Shown here piece after piece: positions 43,120-53,763 of a stretch of DNA of 64,000 nt (the first letter of the stretch is position 1; every line of letters starts with the position of its first letter). The translations under genes and the position numbers were made by a program. The notes under the pieces were generated by a model that saw only the letters and a program-made list of their open reading frames with translations, was not told the origin of the DNA and did no database searches. The stretch comes from Amblyomma americanum. Lineage: Eukaryota; Arthropoda; Arachnida; Ixodida; Ixodidae. The stretch covers positions 117,000,241-117,064,240 of the forward strand of contig NC_135497.1 of NCBI RefSeq assembly GCF_052857255.1. The letters are read 5' to 3'.

Positions 43120-44832
43120 GTGTTAAGAGTTCTCCAGTGGAACTGTCGGTCACTTCTCTCAGCTTCAATAGACTTACTGTACCTTATATCCCAACATAAT
43201 CCAGACATAATTATTTTACAAGAAACTTGGCTTACATCTGAAAAAACAGTTCCATTTGCAAAATTATTCTTCATTTCGACAAGATCGTCAGTCAAGAGGA
43301 GGAGGCTTACCCATACTAGTTTCTTCTAAATTTTGTCACTGGACTAAGATTACTTTTCAGTCCTCTACTGTAGACTGTGAGTTATTGGCTTTAGACTTTG
43401 AAATCCCAGGGTGCTATGCGTTTTCATTAGTAAATGTTTATTTTCCTTGCAGTGTGCAGGATACCAGGCTGCTGAATCTGCTGCTCCTTAATTGTCAGAA
43501 GTCAGTTCTCTTGGCCGGTGCCTTTAATTCTCATCATGTGTCCTGGGGCTTTAGGACAGATTTTTGTGGTAAGCGCCTGTGGGACTGGGTTACTGATAAC
43601 AACCTTTCGTGCATGAATTCAGGTTCGGCCACATTTCTCCGCGCACAATTTCGATCTGTGTTAGATGCAGCTTTCACCAGCCCTTGTGTTCCTATACTAA
43701 ATTGGTCGACTGTGGATTGTGGAACATCTAGCGATCACATACCTATCGTTTATGATGTTAATTGCCGCTTAACTCCGGCGTGCTCTCAGTTGAGGTCATA
43801 TATAAACTATGACCAGTTTCAGTCCTCTTTGCGCTCCACTCTTGCTTTAGCGGTTAATTTTGCTGAAGAGCATACCGCAAAAGGCATATTCTTGGCTTTT
43901 GAGGAATGCCGAAAGAAGTCCGAATTTTTGGTACGTGCATCAAGAGGGAACACTTCAGCTAGATGGTGGAATGCAGATTGCTCGCGGGATTACAGGCGCA
44001 GAAAGGCTGCATAGAAGAAGCTCCTACACAATCAGTGCCCAAAAAATTGGCATGATTATAAATTCATTGCAGCTACTTTTAAACGCACAGTCTCACAAGG
44101 AAAAGAAAATCATGAATCCGAGCATTTTGATTTCGTATCAAAGTCAGGAAATCATCGCGCACTTTTCGGATTCTTAAGATCGCGGAAAAAGATTCCGGTT
44201 TCAGAAAATTCATCCTCATGTGATTTGACCCCGAAAGAAGCAATAGAAACAGAAGGATTAGAGCAGCGTTTCGCCTCTGTAATTCCTTTGCGCTCCGCGT
44301 TTGTGGCCTCAGTGGACCAGTTTCAGCATGCCCCCCCATTACCCTTCCAGAGCTTTCCCCGATAGTCTTGAGGTTACCAACTGCTGCTCCCGGCCCTGAT
44401 AAGGTAACATCAAGAATGTTAAGGATCCTCTTTGAGGAGTCTTTTACATCCTTATTGCAGCTGGTTAATTTTTCAATCAAGCATGCATGGACTCCTCCTG
44501 AGTGGAAAATCGCAAAAGTGATCCCTTTACCTAAAAACAATGGTGGTGGCTATTCTCTGGATAATATTGTACCCATTTCATTGACATCAAACGTGGTTAC
44601 GTTAACTGAAAGGGTCATATTCCTACGTGTCTCGTAGTTTGTGGACCGCAATAATACTCTTAGTCCCTGTCAAATTGGTTTCCGTCAAAAATGTTGCATA
44701 TGAACTACTCACACCGATCTTGAGAGTCGCATTCGTCTTGCGCGGCACCAAAAAATGCATGCTGGGTTGGTAAGATTAGACGTAGCCAAAGCCTATGGCA
44801 GCGTAGAACACTGCATATTATTGCAATGATTA
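43120..44832 (+). pseudogene. I-clade LINE ORF2, endonuclease and start of RT
   Basis: LQWNCRSL and ILQETWL open the APE-type endonuclease. After a frameshift near 43260, LLAGAFNSHHVSWG and SDHIPIVYDV follow in the frame 43256-44014. The usual GDFN box reads GAFN, so the conserved Asp is lost. After a stop at 44014 the linker and RT start continue in pieces (APGPDKV, WKIAKVIPLPK, then VRLDVAKAYGSVEHC, the first palm Asp, near 44775-44825). The frame ends at the nested insertion. Confidence 0.85.
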
Positions 44833-45273
44833 TATTCAATTCAATTCTTTATTTTCCATGTACACATGAATGGGGTCGACGGAAAAAAAGCCAGTAAGAT
44901 GTGGCTTAACGTGTCCGTCGGCCCCTTCACACAGGGTAGCAGGCAACATGAAGAGCAACATATGCAATCAAGATAGGGGATGAAACAGCAATAATAACAA
45001 ACAAAAGAACAGAAAGAAATATCACAAACAAAGCGCGTCTGAGGTTACTTCAAGAACGCCATTTCTTGAAAAGAATTCGAAAGAAGCAGTGAAATATGCA
45101 TGTTGCAATCTAAAATGTAGCACATACACCCTGTATATCTTTGCGGCATACTCGGGACACGTCAAGATTTGTAGCATTTGTAGACGGGGTAACGTGTTTG
45201 CTAGGCTATGTGTACCATACATTGTGCGGCATGTTGAAATGTGCCACAATCCGCTATTTCTATGTGGGTAAGC

Positions 45274-47721
45274 TTATACTTTTAGCGAAAGGCGCGCCAT
45301 GTCGCTCATGTGATTTAAATTTTGTTTTATTTCCTTCTTGTATCTTTCAGTTAGCCTAACATGGCACATTTCAAATATTTTTACAGCACTGAGTTGGTTG
45401 AATAGATCGCATGTGTCTACTTCATAACCGACGTTAAGTACTGCACGCAGAGCCTTCGTCTGTAGAATAGATATTTTATTTTTATTTGCAACTGTAGGTG
45501 TTCCCCAAACTAGGTGAGCATAGTTCACGCATAACTAGGGAGTTATACAGGAGAAGCTTAACTTTGTATGGAAGCATGTGGCGATGCCTGTTGATGATAC
45601 CCGTGACACGAGAAAGTTGACTAATGACAGCATCAACATGATTGTCCCAACTGAGCTGACAATTAAAATTTACCCCTAATATATTAATATTTTCTACAGC
45701 CTCAATCCTTTCCAAACCAAGCATAAGATCGCATGATGTCGTAATGCATTAATTTTTTGGTCTGAAGATAGCAGCTTTTGTCTTAGTTGCATTAATTTTC
45801 AACTGATTTGCAAGTGACCATTCGTGCAGTGTCCTCAATGTTCTGTTTGCCTGGTTTATGCCTTCTTCACCTGTGACTGACGAGAAAATAAGTGAGACAT
45901 CATCTGCACACATAACACATTTCACATTAGGGCATTCAGTAACAATGTCATTAATGTATAAATTAAAAACTAGAGGCCCGAGAATGCTGCCTTGAGGTAC
46001 GCCAGCGGTTACGTTTTTTACAGAGGATCGGAAGCTATTAATACTGGTAAACTGAAAGCGGTGCTCAAGATAAGTCGCAAGAAGTGCATGAACAAGACCC
46101 CTGAGACCGTAGTCAAACAGTTTTGCCAAGAGTCGGTTATGACTGATGCAGTGAAAGACCAGCAAAAAATCTATGAAAACACCTAGAGCAAGTTTCTTGT
46201 CTTCCAAACATTGCAAGATATACTCTTTCAGGCTGAGTAATGCGGTCTCAGTTGACTTATGTTTAATAAAATCAATCTGTGAATCTGTTATAATTTTGTG
46301 TGTTCACACAAAAGCATAATATTCGAGTGTGAATGACTTTTTCCAATCTCAGAGAAAAGATTGGCCGCACTGAAACTGGTCTATAATTCGAAATACAAAG
46401 TTTATCGCCTTTCTTATACAGAGCTGTAACTTTAGCAGTTTGCATGCGCCGTGGAAACACTCCGGATTCTAGACAGATTAAATATATGTGCTAAAACTGG
46501 GGCTAAAATATTCAATACATGCTTTCCAGGCCGAATCTGAAAATCATCTATATCATGGCATCTGCTATTTTTCATATTTAAAAATGCTGTGAATACTTCA
46601 GAACATGTAGTTGGATTTAAGTACATAGAATTTGTACTGGGCCTGATGCGAGTCTCATATGTTATGTTTGAGCAGCTTTGGTATTCACGAGTCACCAAAT
46701 ATTGGTTGAACGCCTCTGCTAATTCGCGTCCGCTCACTTTTTGTCCTTGAACAAGTACTTCTTGAGGAGAGCTAATCTGAGGTGTGCGTAAAATAAAGTT
46801 AATCTGGTGCCATAACTTTCGAATATCGCCGTTGCATGATTCAAATTTACCGTAGTAACATGAATCTCTAGCACGCCTTAACTCTTTAGTTAACTTATTT
46901 CGAAAAATTTGGTACCTTATTAATTCCGGATCGCGTGTAGTGAGGAAATGTTTGTACATTTTTTCCTTAGAGTGTATCTTCTGAAGCAGACGTGACGTCA
47001 TACACTGCTTGTGCCCTTTCCGAGGTGATACGTGCGCCTTGTATGAAAAATGTTCAGCATAAAGAATTTCAAATTTGCAAAAGAAACAGTCATAAGCAGC
47101 TTCTGCATCTGTTACAGTGAGCACATCTGACCAGGTCGTGTCTACAATAGCCTGTCTAAAAGCAGCAAGGCTGTCTTCAGTTATGGATTGATAAAAGTAG
47201 GTATGTGGCGGCTTTCTTTTAATATGTTTTCACTCCGAGCAATATTGAAAAATGGTCGCTAAGGTCATAATGAAGGAAAGAGGACCTAAAGCTATCTTCA
47301 AAATTTGTAACAAAAAGGTCAATGAGGGATTCTGTGCGAATAGTAACCCTTGTAGGTGCGGTGATTGTATTAACGCAGCCATTTGCTGAGAGTAGTAGAA
47401 TAAATATTTTTGCCGTGCTGTTATCAGAAAGCAGGTTTATATTAAAATCTCCAACTAAAGTAACACTGAAACCATTCTTGTTCACAAAAAAGTTAAAAAG
47501 AGATCAATGAAGGAAATGAATTCTGCAGTGCGGCCATTAGGAGACCGGTAGCAAACCGCAATAATAGTGCGGTCAAACTTTAAGCACACCATTTCGCAGT
47601 CGGCAGTGACACAACAGAATTCTGGCATAAGATAACAGCTTATACAATTTTTTACCAAAGCACAAACACCACCACCACGACCTGAAGACCTGTTCATGAA
47701 GTATGAGTTGTAACCGGGCAT
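45274..47721 (-). pseudogene. Antisense LINE ORF2: endonuclease and RT, many breaks
   Basis: Read from 47721 down: GRGGGVCALVK and DRTIIAVCYRSPN (endonuclease), VTLVGDFNINLL and SDHFSILLG (47219-47485, catalytic boxes kept), a long linker (46432-47124), KVTALYKKGDK and NYRPVSVRPIFS (46272-46460), then RT with VTAGVPQGSILGPLVFNLYINDI and CADDVSLIFS (45749-46216), LANQLKINATKTKAAIF, and the C-terminal part NYAHLVWGTP..LQTKALRAVLNV (45274-45528). At least five frame breaks. Inactive. Confidence 0.85.
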
Positions 47722-48293
47722 AGTAATTATTTCTTTACTGCAGGAGTACCATGTTTCTCTAATCGTAAACTCTTAAACACTATCTAGTTGATTAAACAAA
47801 TACTCAAGATCAGCCGTTTTGTACAGTGCAGACTGTGCATTCACATGAAGGCAACGAAAAGATGTACTTGATAGTATATCTTCACATTTTACTTCATTGC
47901 CATAAAGAGAACTTCGAGTGTTTATCACAGCCGATGACGCTTCATGTTCATGTTCAAGCAGAACGTTCTCGAGGGATTGGACTTTATAATGCTGCTTGCA
48001 TTTATATTTATAGTCGCCAGGTCCTTGACCGTGTGCTGTGTCGAGTAACAGGCGGGTTTAGTTCGTTTTTTTCTAAAGGTACTTGGTCATTCTTCGCATA
48101 ATTTTTATTCAGTGGCACACGCTACATTTTTTTCATAGTCCCAGATGGATGTATGCGAGGCCGTTGATAAACAACTTGTCAAATGCTAAGGATACCTTTT
48201 CTTTCTTGTCGGGCTCTTCTTTCGCACTCGCCCAAAGGCTTTTCCTGATATCACGAATTCTAGGTAAAAATCTTCGCCAATACAGAATCGCGT

Positions 48294-48641
48294 TTATTTT
48301 AATGCGTGATCGTTTTTCAATATAGCTGTCTTTTGTCTCGAGTCTAAAAGTTTAAATATAATCGGTCGGTGCTTGTTGTTCTGCGGTCTTCCTAATCTAT
48401 GGATTCGTTCTATGTCGACCTGGTCGAACCCAAGAGTGTCCTCTATAATTGTTTTATTAACAGCCTGCTCGAGGGTTTGAGTATTCTCTCCTTCTACTTC
48501 CTCTAAGCCATACACTATTAGATTCGATCGTCGGCTGCGATTTACCAAATCGTCTATCCGTTTTTCTAGATTGTCACTCATTTTATTCATGCGGGAAACT
48601 TCACTGTGGCAAGAAGCTATTTTATTTTCTAACGCCGACAA
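48294..48641 (-). pseudogene. Antisense LINE ORF1 (coiled coil plus RRM-like)
   Basis: A 115-codon fragment. The N-terminal heptad-like part (LENKIASCHSEVSRMNKMSDNLEKRIDDL) suggests a coiled coil. RRSNLIVYGLEE and IERIHRLGRP..RPIIFKLLDSRQKTAIL match the RRM-like core of LINE ORF1 proteins of the L1/CR1 type. It binds element RNA as a trimer in the studied families; here it is truncated. Confidence 0.75.
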
Positions 48642-48896
48642 TGCATCTAATTTCTTATCGATTTCTGTCAGTCACTTTTCTTTTCTGTCCTTTATTTCAC
48701 TGGCTATGTCCTTGAGCTATTTTGCAATCTGTTGAAGGTCAGGGCCGGGGTTAGTTTCAACGTCTCTACCTAAAAGTAGCAATTTTCCCACATACACCAC
48801 ATTATCATGCACTAAACTCTGAAGTTGCGGGCACGGCAGCACTAGTAGAGAGCGGTTATCTGAACAGAAACATTTTCGAATTGTTTCCTTACCTGC

Positions 48897-49265
48897 ACAA
48901 TGAAGGAAAAAGGATTATGCCACCTCATTCCGGTCGTGCCGCCGTGCCCAGTGTCAGCATTACGTTCGGGGAGGCCATATATACTGTGAAGTTGCGGTGG
49001 CGCTGGCAGCATTCCGCATGCGCAGTGGTCCGCGCAGGTTCCCAGTGACGATTGTTGGTTCCAGGGTTCTTCCAGATGCTGTGTCAGCACGACTCGCACG
49101 TGGAACGGGTTGTGGGTTGTTGGTCCGTGGTCGATTGCATTTTTTTGCGGATGGTTGCTGATGCTAGCGCTGGTTTTGAGATAGCGCTCCGATGAGGTTC
49201 TGAACAATGAAGGCAAAAGAATTATGCCACCGCATGCCGGTAGTGCCGCCGTGCCGTTTTTTCTT
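48897..49265 (-). repeat. ~307-bp period repeat in the 5' region of the antisense LINE
   Basis: ACAATGAAGG-AAAAGGATTATGCCACCTCATTCCGGTCGTGCCGCCGTGCC at 48897 recurs as ACAATGAAGGCAAAAGAATTATGCCACCGCATGCCGGTAGTGCCGCCGTGCC at 49204. A second shared word (GATG-x-CAGCGCTGGTTT / GATGCTAGCGCTGGTTTT) lies at the end of each unit. It resembles the monomer-type promoters of some LINE 5' UTRs. Confidence 0.6.
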
Positions 49266-49349
49266 TTCTCACAAGGTCGGACAGCCAGAAAGCAGTGATA
49301 CTTCGAATCTCTTCTGACGAAGGACCTTAGCGTTTGAACGCTGATGTCA

Positions 49350-51091
49350 GCGCTGGTTTCCGAATTACTTGCGTGGATATCTGCGTTCCTTGAAAACAGA
49401 CAGTTTTCTTGTATACTAAATGGTGTGAATTCTTGAAGATGTAAACAATCCAGAGGTGTTCCACAAAGGGCAGTCTTGTCGTCTGTGCTCTTTAATATTT
49501 TAATTACTCTGTTCCCAGCCATCAAAACATTCGTACGTACGTCTATGCGGACGACATTGCATTTTTCACTGCTGCAGCTGACATTCAATCTCTCTATGTG
49601 CGCCTGCAATCGTACCTGAATTTGCTTGAAAGTTGGTTGTGTGACTTGCGTCTCACCTTAAATATAAACAAGTGCGCTGTACTTGTTTTTCAAATGAAAG
49701 ATCCTGTTCATCTGTCTCTCAGTTATCAGTGACAAAATATTCCTCAAGTTAAGTCATTAAGATATCTTGCTGTCATTTATGATGACAGCCTCACATGCGC
49801 TCTCACATTGACCATGTCGCAGCGAAAGGGGCTCATTCTGAGGACAAGTTGTGTACATTAAGTAAACTCCGGTCTGGAATGCGGAGAGATGCACTTTTGC
49901 TGATTTATGTTTTGTATGTCAGGCCACTTTTAGAATTTAGATCTGTGTTGTTTTCTGATACGGCTGCTTACAAAATTCGCCCGCTCGTTCTTTTGGAGCG
50001 GGGAGCTCTTCGGTTGTGCCTTGGCCTCCCCAAATTAGTGGCCAATAACGTGCTTTATCATGAAGCGCGTACTCCTTCTTTATCATCTAGATTTCAATTC
50101 CTAACTGTTCAGACGTACCTAAGGATATATGAATCAGATTTACACCGCTCCTTGTCTGTTTTTTGTTTCCAGTCGACTCCCTTTTTTTGGAGTCCATTGG
50201 CCTAGATTTCATACCCCGCAGGTAGTTATGATGCAAAATTTGCTTGAACCTTTAAATGTTCTTTGGTATAACATCCTTCCGACAAAAAACAGTGGGTACT
50301 TTGTAGGAATTGTTTGTGATGACATTTTCCCGAACAACGCTAAGCATTTACCACACTACATTTTAAATGGATTATTAGAAAACCATTTACAAAGCCCACC
50401 TATTAGCTTATATTAGCTTAACGATAGCTACTGACGCCTCCCAATGTGATGAAAAGGCAGGGGCGGGAATACATTGCCCGCTTCTAGATTGGTCTTTTTC
50501 TGTGTGGCTTCCCGACTACACCCCAATTTTCCAAGCGGAGTTTTTGGCGGTGGTGCTTGCTCTCCGCAAAATAGAGCCAGCTTTCTCTTCAGTGGCTGTC
50601 ATTACAGACTCTCTTTCTTTGTGTTCATCCCTTGCTTCGGCTGTAGATTCACCTATACTAAACACCTTCCATTCATTACTCCCTCTGCATTTGAGCCTTG
50701 TTCACATGATATGGGTGCCAGGCCATAGCGGTGTGACTGCCAATGAGGTTGCGGACTGCCTGGAAAGGCGCCCCTCAATGGCCCCGCACTACCTATTGTT
50801 CCGGCTACAGCGTACATTACAGCAGCGAGGTTTCGGAGACAGAATTTAAGAATGACAACTGGATCTCTTCTAAGATCTGATGATTACCTGCACCCGAGGT
50901 ATTTGTGGAGCAGGTATTCATGCCATTCACGGCAGGTTGAGGTATTTCTATCAAGGCTCCGCTGCCGGATCCCACCATTAAATTTTTATTTGCACAGGTC
51001 TGGGTTGTCGTTTAATCCCGTCTGTGTATTTTGTGGTGAGCACGAAAGCGTAGACCATTTTTGTTGTTGTTTTGTAGCCGATACACCATGA
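49350..51091 (+). pseudogene. I-clade LINE ORF2, RT palm, RNase H and C-terminus
   Basis: RT resumes with LLAWISAFLENRQFS and RGVPQ-x-AVLS, and the catalytic YADDIAFF lies near 49545-49570. Frame 49795-50205 has the post-RT region (LYVLYVRPLLEF, KIRPLVLLERGALRLCLGLP). RNase H spans about 50429-50850: TDAS, AEFLAVVLALRK, VITDSLSLCSSL, VPGHSGVTANEVAD, with the conserved Asp, Glu, Asp and the late His region present. 50852-51091 ends in CVFCGEHESVDHFCC, a Cys/His cluster common at the end of I-group pol proteins. Frameshifts lie between the blocks. Confidence 0.88.
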
Positions 51092-51523
51092 TGAGAAGAC
51101 GGTTTTTAGAGCAACCACTACAACAGCTTGACCTTTGTTTGAGCAGCCCAGTCATATTGTCGGTTGGAGCCACCATACTTGGGTACAGCCTCAAGTCTGT
51201 TTTTACCGCCGTCCAAAATTTTTTAATGGTATCAAGTCGGCTACCTTGTTAATATAAAAAAATCAATATTATTTTTATTCTTACAGTTATCATTATCATT
51301 TAACTACTCGGCTATAAACATCAGTCTCGATCTCCTGCGTGCGTTATGCATTTCCTGTTTCATTTCGTTATTCGTTTTAGTTTACTTCTTCCTTCCTTAC
51401 CATTCATTTTATTTTCGTCCAGGAAATATTTACCTGAAAAACTCTCTGTGCCCTCCAATTCTTGGCAAATCTCCCTATGTGGGCATGTGCCATAGTATGA
51501 GGATAACAACGACAACAACAACA

Positions 51524-51591
51524 CCTGAAACACTGCTTGACTGCTTGCGGCCTGTGCCTAGCCCTTTCGGTTCTGCAACCTATGTGTGACA
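51524..51591 (+). repeat. Gypsy-1 5' LTR, right piece
   Basis: CCTGAAACACTGCTTGACTGCTTGCGGCCTGTGCCTAGCC..TATGTGTGACA matches the last half of the LTR at 53563-53693 and ends in CA at the internal region. Confidence 0.85.
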
Positions 51592-51596
51592 TTTTG

Positions 51597-51614
51597 TGGT
51601 GGAGTGCGCTGGGT
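51597..51614 (+). promoter_or_regulatory. Candidate primer binding site of Gypsy-1
   Basis: TGGTGGAGTGCGCTGGGT begins five bases after the LTR end. It starts with TGG, as needed to pair with a tRNA CCA end. I cannot name the tRNA. Confidence 0.45.
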
Positions 51615-51629
51615 AAATCGCCCTGGAAT

Positions 51630-53012
51630 ATGTCGCGCACCCCTCCGAACACCGAGGACCCCAGACCTCTCCCTGTGGACACGCCAGTGCACCGGGTCAG
51701 CAGCCGAAATCTTGGACTGCCCCCTGAGCATGGGCTATTGGAGACAACCTCGCCGCCTGGCCAACTGCCTCCTGTGCTCAGGCCATTCTACTCTCCCTCG
51801 GCGCCTACCCCTCAACCATGCTCCGTGTCCTCAACCGGTCATGCAAGGCGCCGCGTACTACACCCGCCCGAACCCACGGCTACCAAAGTCCTTTCACGGG
51901 ACTCTACTAGAGGACGTGGAAGATTGGCTCCTCCAGTTTGAACGTGTCGCCGCATGTAACCAATGGGATGACACCGCCAAGCTGAGGAACATTTCTTCAC
52001 CTTGGAGGACGGTGCTCGTACGTGGTACGAAAACCGTGAGGACACTCTTTCATCATGGTCTGAGTTCCGACGTCAACTGCTCGTCGCGTATGGCACCGCT
52101 GATCGTCGGGAGCGAGCTGAACGAGCCCTGCAGTCCCGTATGCAAATGCCCAACGAAACTGTTACCATGTACGCCGAAGACATGACGCGGCTCTTCCGAC
52201 GGGCTGAACCCGCCATGTCGGAAGCCAAAAAGCTGCGCCACCTAATGGGCGGTGTTAAAGAACAGCTTTTCGCCGGCCTCATGCGCAGCCCCCCCCCCCC
52301 CCCCCCCTCCAGCACTGTTGCCAACTTTCTAGCGGAGGCAGTCATGATGAAGCAGGTCCTCCGGCAGCGTTCCACCGCGTACGACCGGCCAGTCCTTGCT
52401 GCTTCTGTTACGGAGTCCCTCACGGCTTTCAACAGCAATACCGACTTTCTCCGCGTCCTGATCCGGGCTGTTGTCCGTGAGGAGCTAGAGAAGATTTGTG
52501 GTACGTCGCAGCCAGCAGCCAGCTTCCTTATGAGCGTTATCCGCGAAGAGGTGCAACAAGCTATCAGGCCTCCGTTACTACACGCCGAACCACAGCCTAC
52601 CCAGACAGACTACTGCCGCCCGACATATGCTGAAGCTCTGCGACGCCCCACCCCAAATCCACCGGCATTTCCACCGCCCAACCAGACAGACTACTGCCGC
52701 CCGACCTACGCTGACGCGCTGCGACACCCTGCCCCGAATCCAGCGGCAGTTTTTCCCAGCAATCACGACGTCCTGCTACACTCCGTGCAGCCAGGGCAGC
52801 AGAGCAACCCGAGTGATCGAGAATCCCTGAGCAGAGCGGACGTCTGGCGTGGCCTTGACCGCCGGCGTTTGTGCTTCCACTGTGGGGAACCCGGTCACCT
52901 GTTCCGCCGGTGCCCATATCGAGAGCTTGGCCAGCAAGGTTTTCCCTCCGATGCGCCCAGGCCCCGGTTTGGCCAACGGTCCCGTGAGATTGCAGAGTAC
53001 CTGACCCATTAA
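51630..53012 (+). pseudogene. Gypsy-1 gag with CCHC knuckle, frameshifted
   Basis: The first part reads in two frames (51537-51941 and 51586-52185). A base missing near 51990 takes it into the frame 52002-53012 (336 codons). That frame holds the gag core (ARTWYENREDTLSSWSEFRRQLL, MYAEDMTRLFRRAEP), a run of prolines from a C-run (52289-52307, a likely slippage site), and two copies of a 27-aa (81-bp) repeat QTDYCRPTYAxALRxP (from 52602 and 52683). The knuckle CFHCGEPGHLFRRC is near 52870-52912. It forms the virus-like particle of the element. Confidence 0.82.
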
Positions 53013-53017
53013 CCTCA

Positions 53018-53416
53018 GTGGTCCATGGCGCGCCGTCAGTTCCGATCACCGTCACCCCTGACGACCAGGCGCTCACGCCAGACGCCGAGGAATTTACCCG
53101 GCACGCAGAGGAAGCCCGCCAACTGGCCCGTATGCACATCCGCCGGCAGCAGGCAACGGATGCAGAACGCTACAACCAACGACATCGCCACGTCGAGTAC
53201 CACCCCGACGACAAAGTGTGGGTATGGACCCCGGTACGTCGCCCCGGCCTGTCGGAGAAGCTTCTGAGCCGCTACTTTGGACCCTACACAGTGCTGCGAC
53301 GTATCACGGATGTGACGTATGAAGTCCTCCCCGATGGCACTCTGCCGAGCCCGCGCTGTCGACCGCAGCCTGAGGTCGTGCACGTACTGCGTATGAAGCC
53401 TTACTTTACGCAGTAA
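53018..53416 (+). pseudogene. Gypsy-1 integrase C-terminal end only
   Basis: Joined to the end of gag with about five bases between. RQLARMHIRRQQATDAERYNQRHRHVEYHPDDKVWVWTP and KLLSRYFGPYTVLRRITDVTYEVLP are the linker and GPY/F module of Ty3/Gypsy integrases. It ends HVLRMKPYFTQ just before the 3' LTR region. Everything from protease to the integrase core is deleted. Confidence 0.85.
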
Positions 53417-53562
53417 CGGGCGCCTCTTCCACGTTTTCTTTTCTTTTATTTTTGCCCGCAGCCGTTCGGCGGCTCGTGATCGTTAGTTCGCTTGTTTTCC
53501 TTCCCCCCGTTCGCTCCAAGTGCGCCCACGTTTTTGCTTCCTTTATTGGGGGGGGGGGGGGA

Positions 53563-53693
53563 TGCCACCAGGTGTCCCCGGACGGCGCTTTGAGGACAAA
53601 GAAGTGAGACGCGCGTACCCTTGCAGCCGGAACACTGCTTGACTGCTTGCGGCCTGTGCCTGGCCCTTTTGGTTCTGCAACCTATTTGTGACA
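53563..53693 (+). repeat. Gypsy-1 3' LTR (131 bp)
   Basis: TGCCACCAGGTGTCC to TTTGTGACA, starting TG and ending CA, preceded by TTGGGGGGGGGGGGGGA, a polypurine tract. Short for an LTR but complete. Confidence 0.85.
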
Positions 53694-53759
53694 ACATAAC
53701 GGTAGGCCTCACTGGCCTACTACGCAGATATTGCTCTATTGCTATCAGCGGAACCAATC

Positions 53760-53763
53760 ACTT
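53760..53763. repeat. Target-site duplication of Gypsy-2 (ACTT)
   Basis: ACTT directly before the left LTR, repeated at 61790-61793 directly after the right LTR. Confidence 0.8.

Larger units (their letters stand above)
44833..49349 (-). mobile_element. Antisense LINE (CR1/Jockey-like) inside I-clade RT
   Basis: Interrupts the I-clade RT between its first palm motif and the GVPQ box. On the minus strand: a 5' region with a ~307-bp repeat period, ORF1 with coiled coil, endonuclease, RT and a C-terminal part, then a 3' end with AATAAA (44858-44863, read on minus) and an ATTGAATTGAAT tail. About 4.5 kb, essentially full length but full of stops. The clade is judged from the ORF1 type and the RT C-terminus and is not certain. 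The exact right edge is uncertain by tens of bases. Confidence 0.8.
41665..51523 (+). mobile_element. I-clade LINE copy 2, near full length, split by another LINE
   Basis: Follows directly after the (AAC)n tail of copy 1. Order: 5' UTR, ORF1 with CCHC knuckles, ORF2 with APE-type endonuclease, RT, [4.5-kb antisense LINE], RT with YADD, RNase H, a C-terminal Cys/His cluster, a 3' UTR and an (AAC)n-like tail at 51504-51523. An RNase H behind the RT together with CCHC in ORF1 is the hallmark of the I group. Net element length without the insert is about 5.3 kb. Several frameshifts and stops make it inactive. Confidence 0.88.
40212..53693 (+). mobile_element. Gypsy-1: internally deleted LTR element with split 5' LTR
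   Basis: The 3' LTR is intact (53563-53693, TGCCACCAGG..TTGTGACA, 131 bp) and directly follows a G-rich polypurine tract. The 5' LTR is in two pieces: 40212-40270 (TGCCGCCAGGTGTCCCCGGACGGCGC..) and 51524-51591 (..AACACTGCTTGACTGCTTGCGGCC..TGTGACA), together 127 of the 131 positions. The 11.25 kb between the pieces is nested LINE sequence. The internal part holds gag and only the C-terminal end of integrase; protease, RT, RNase H and the integrase core are gone. It depends on a complete relative for mobility and is now inactive. Flanks ATATA/ACATA may be a worn target duplication. Confidence 0.8.

Noticed and set aside
48842..49609. Minus ORF of 255 codons
   Set aside because: It crosses the junction between the nested LINE and the I-clade RT, so it cannot be a natural gene; it is a chance open frame.
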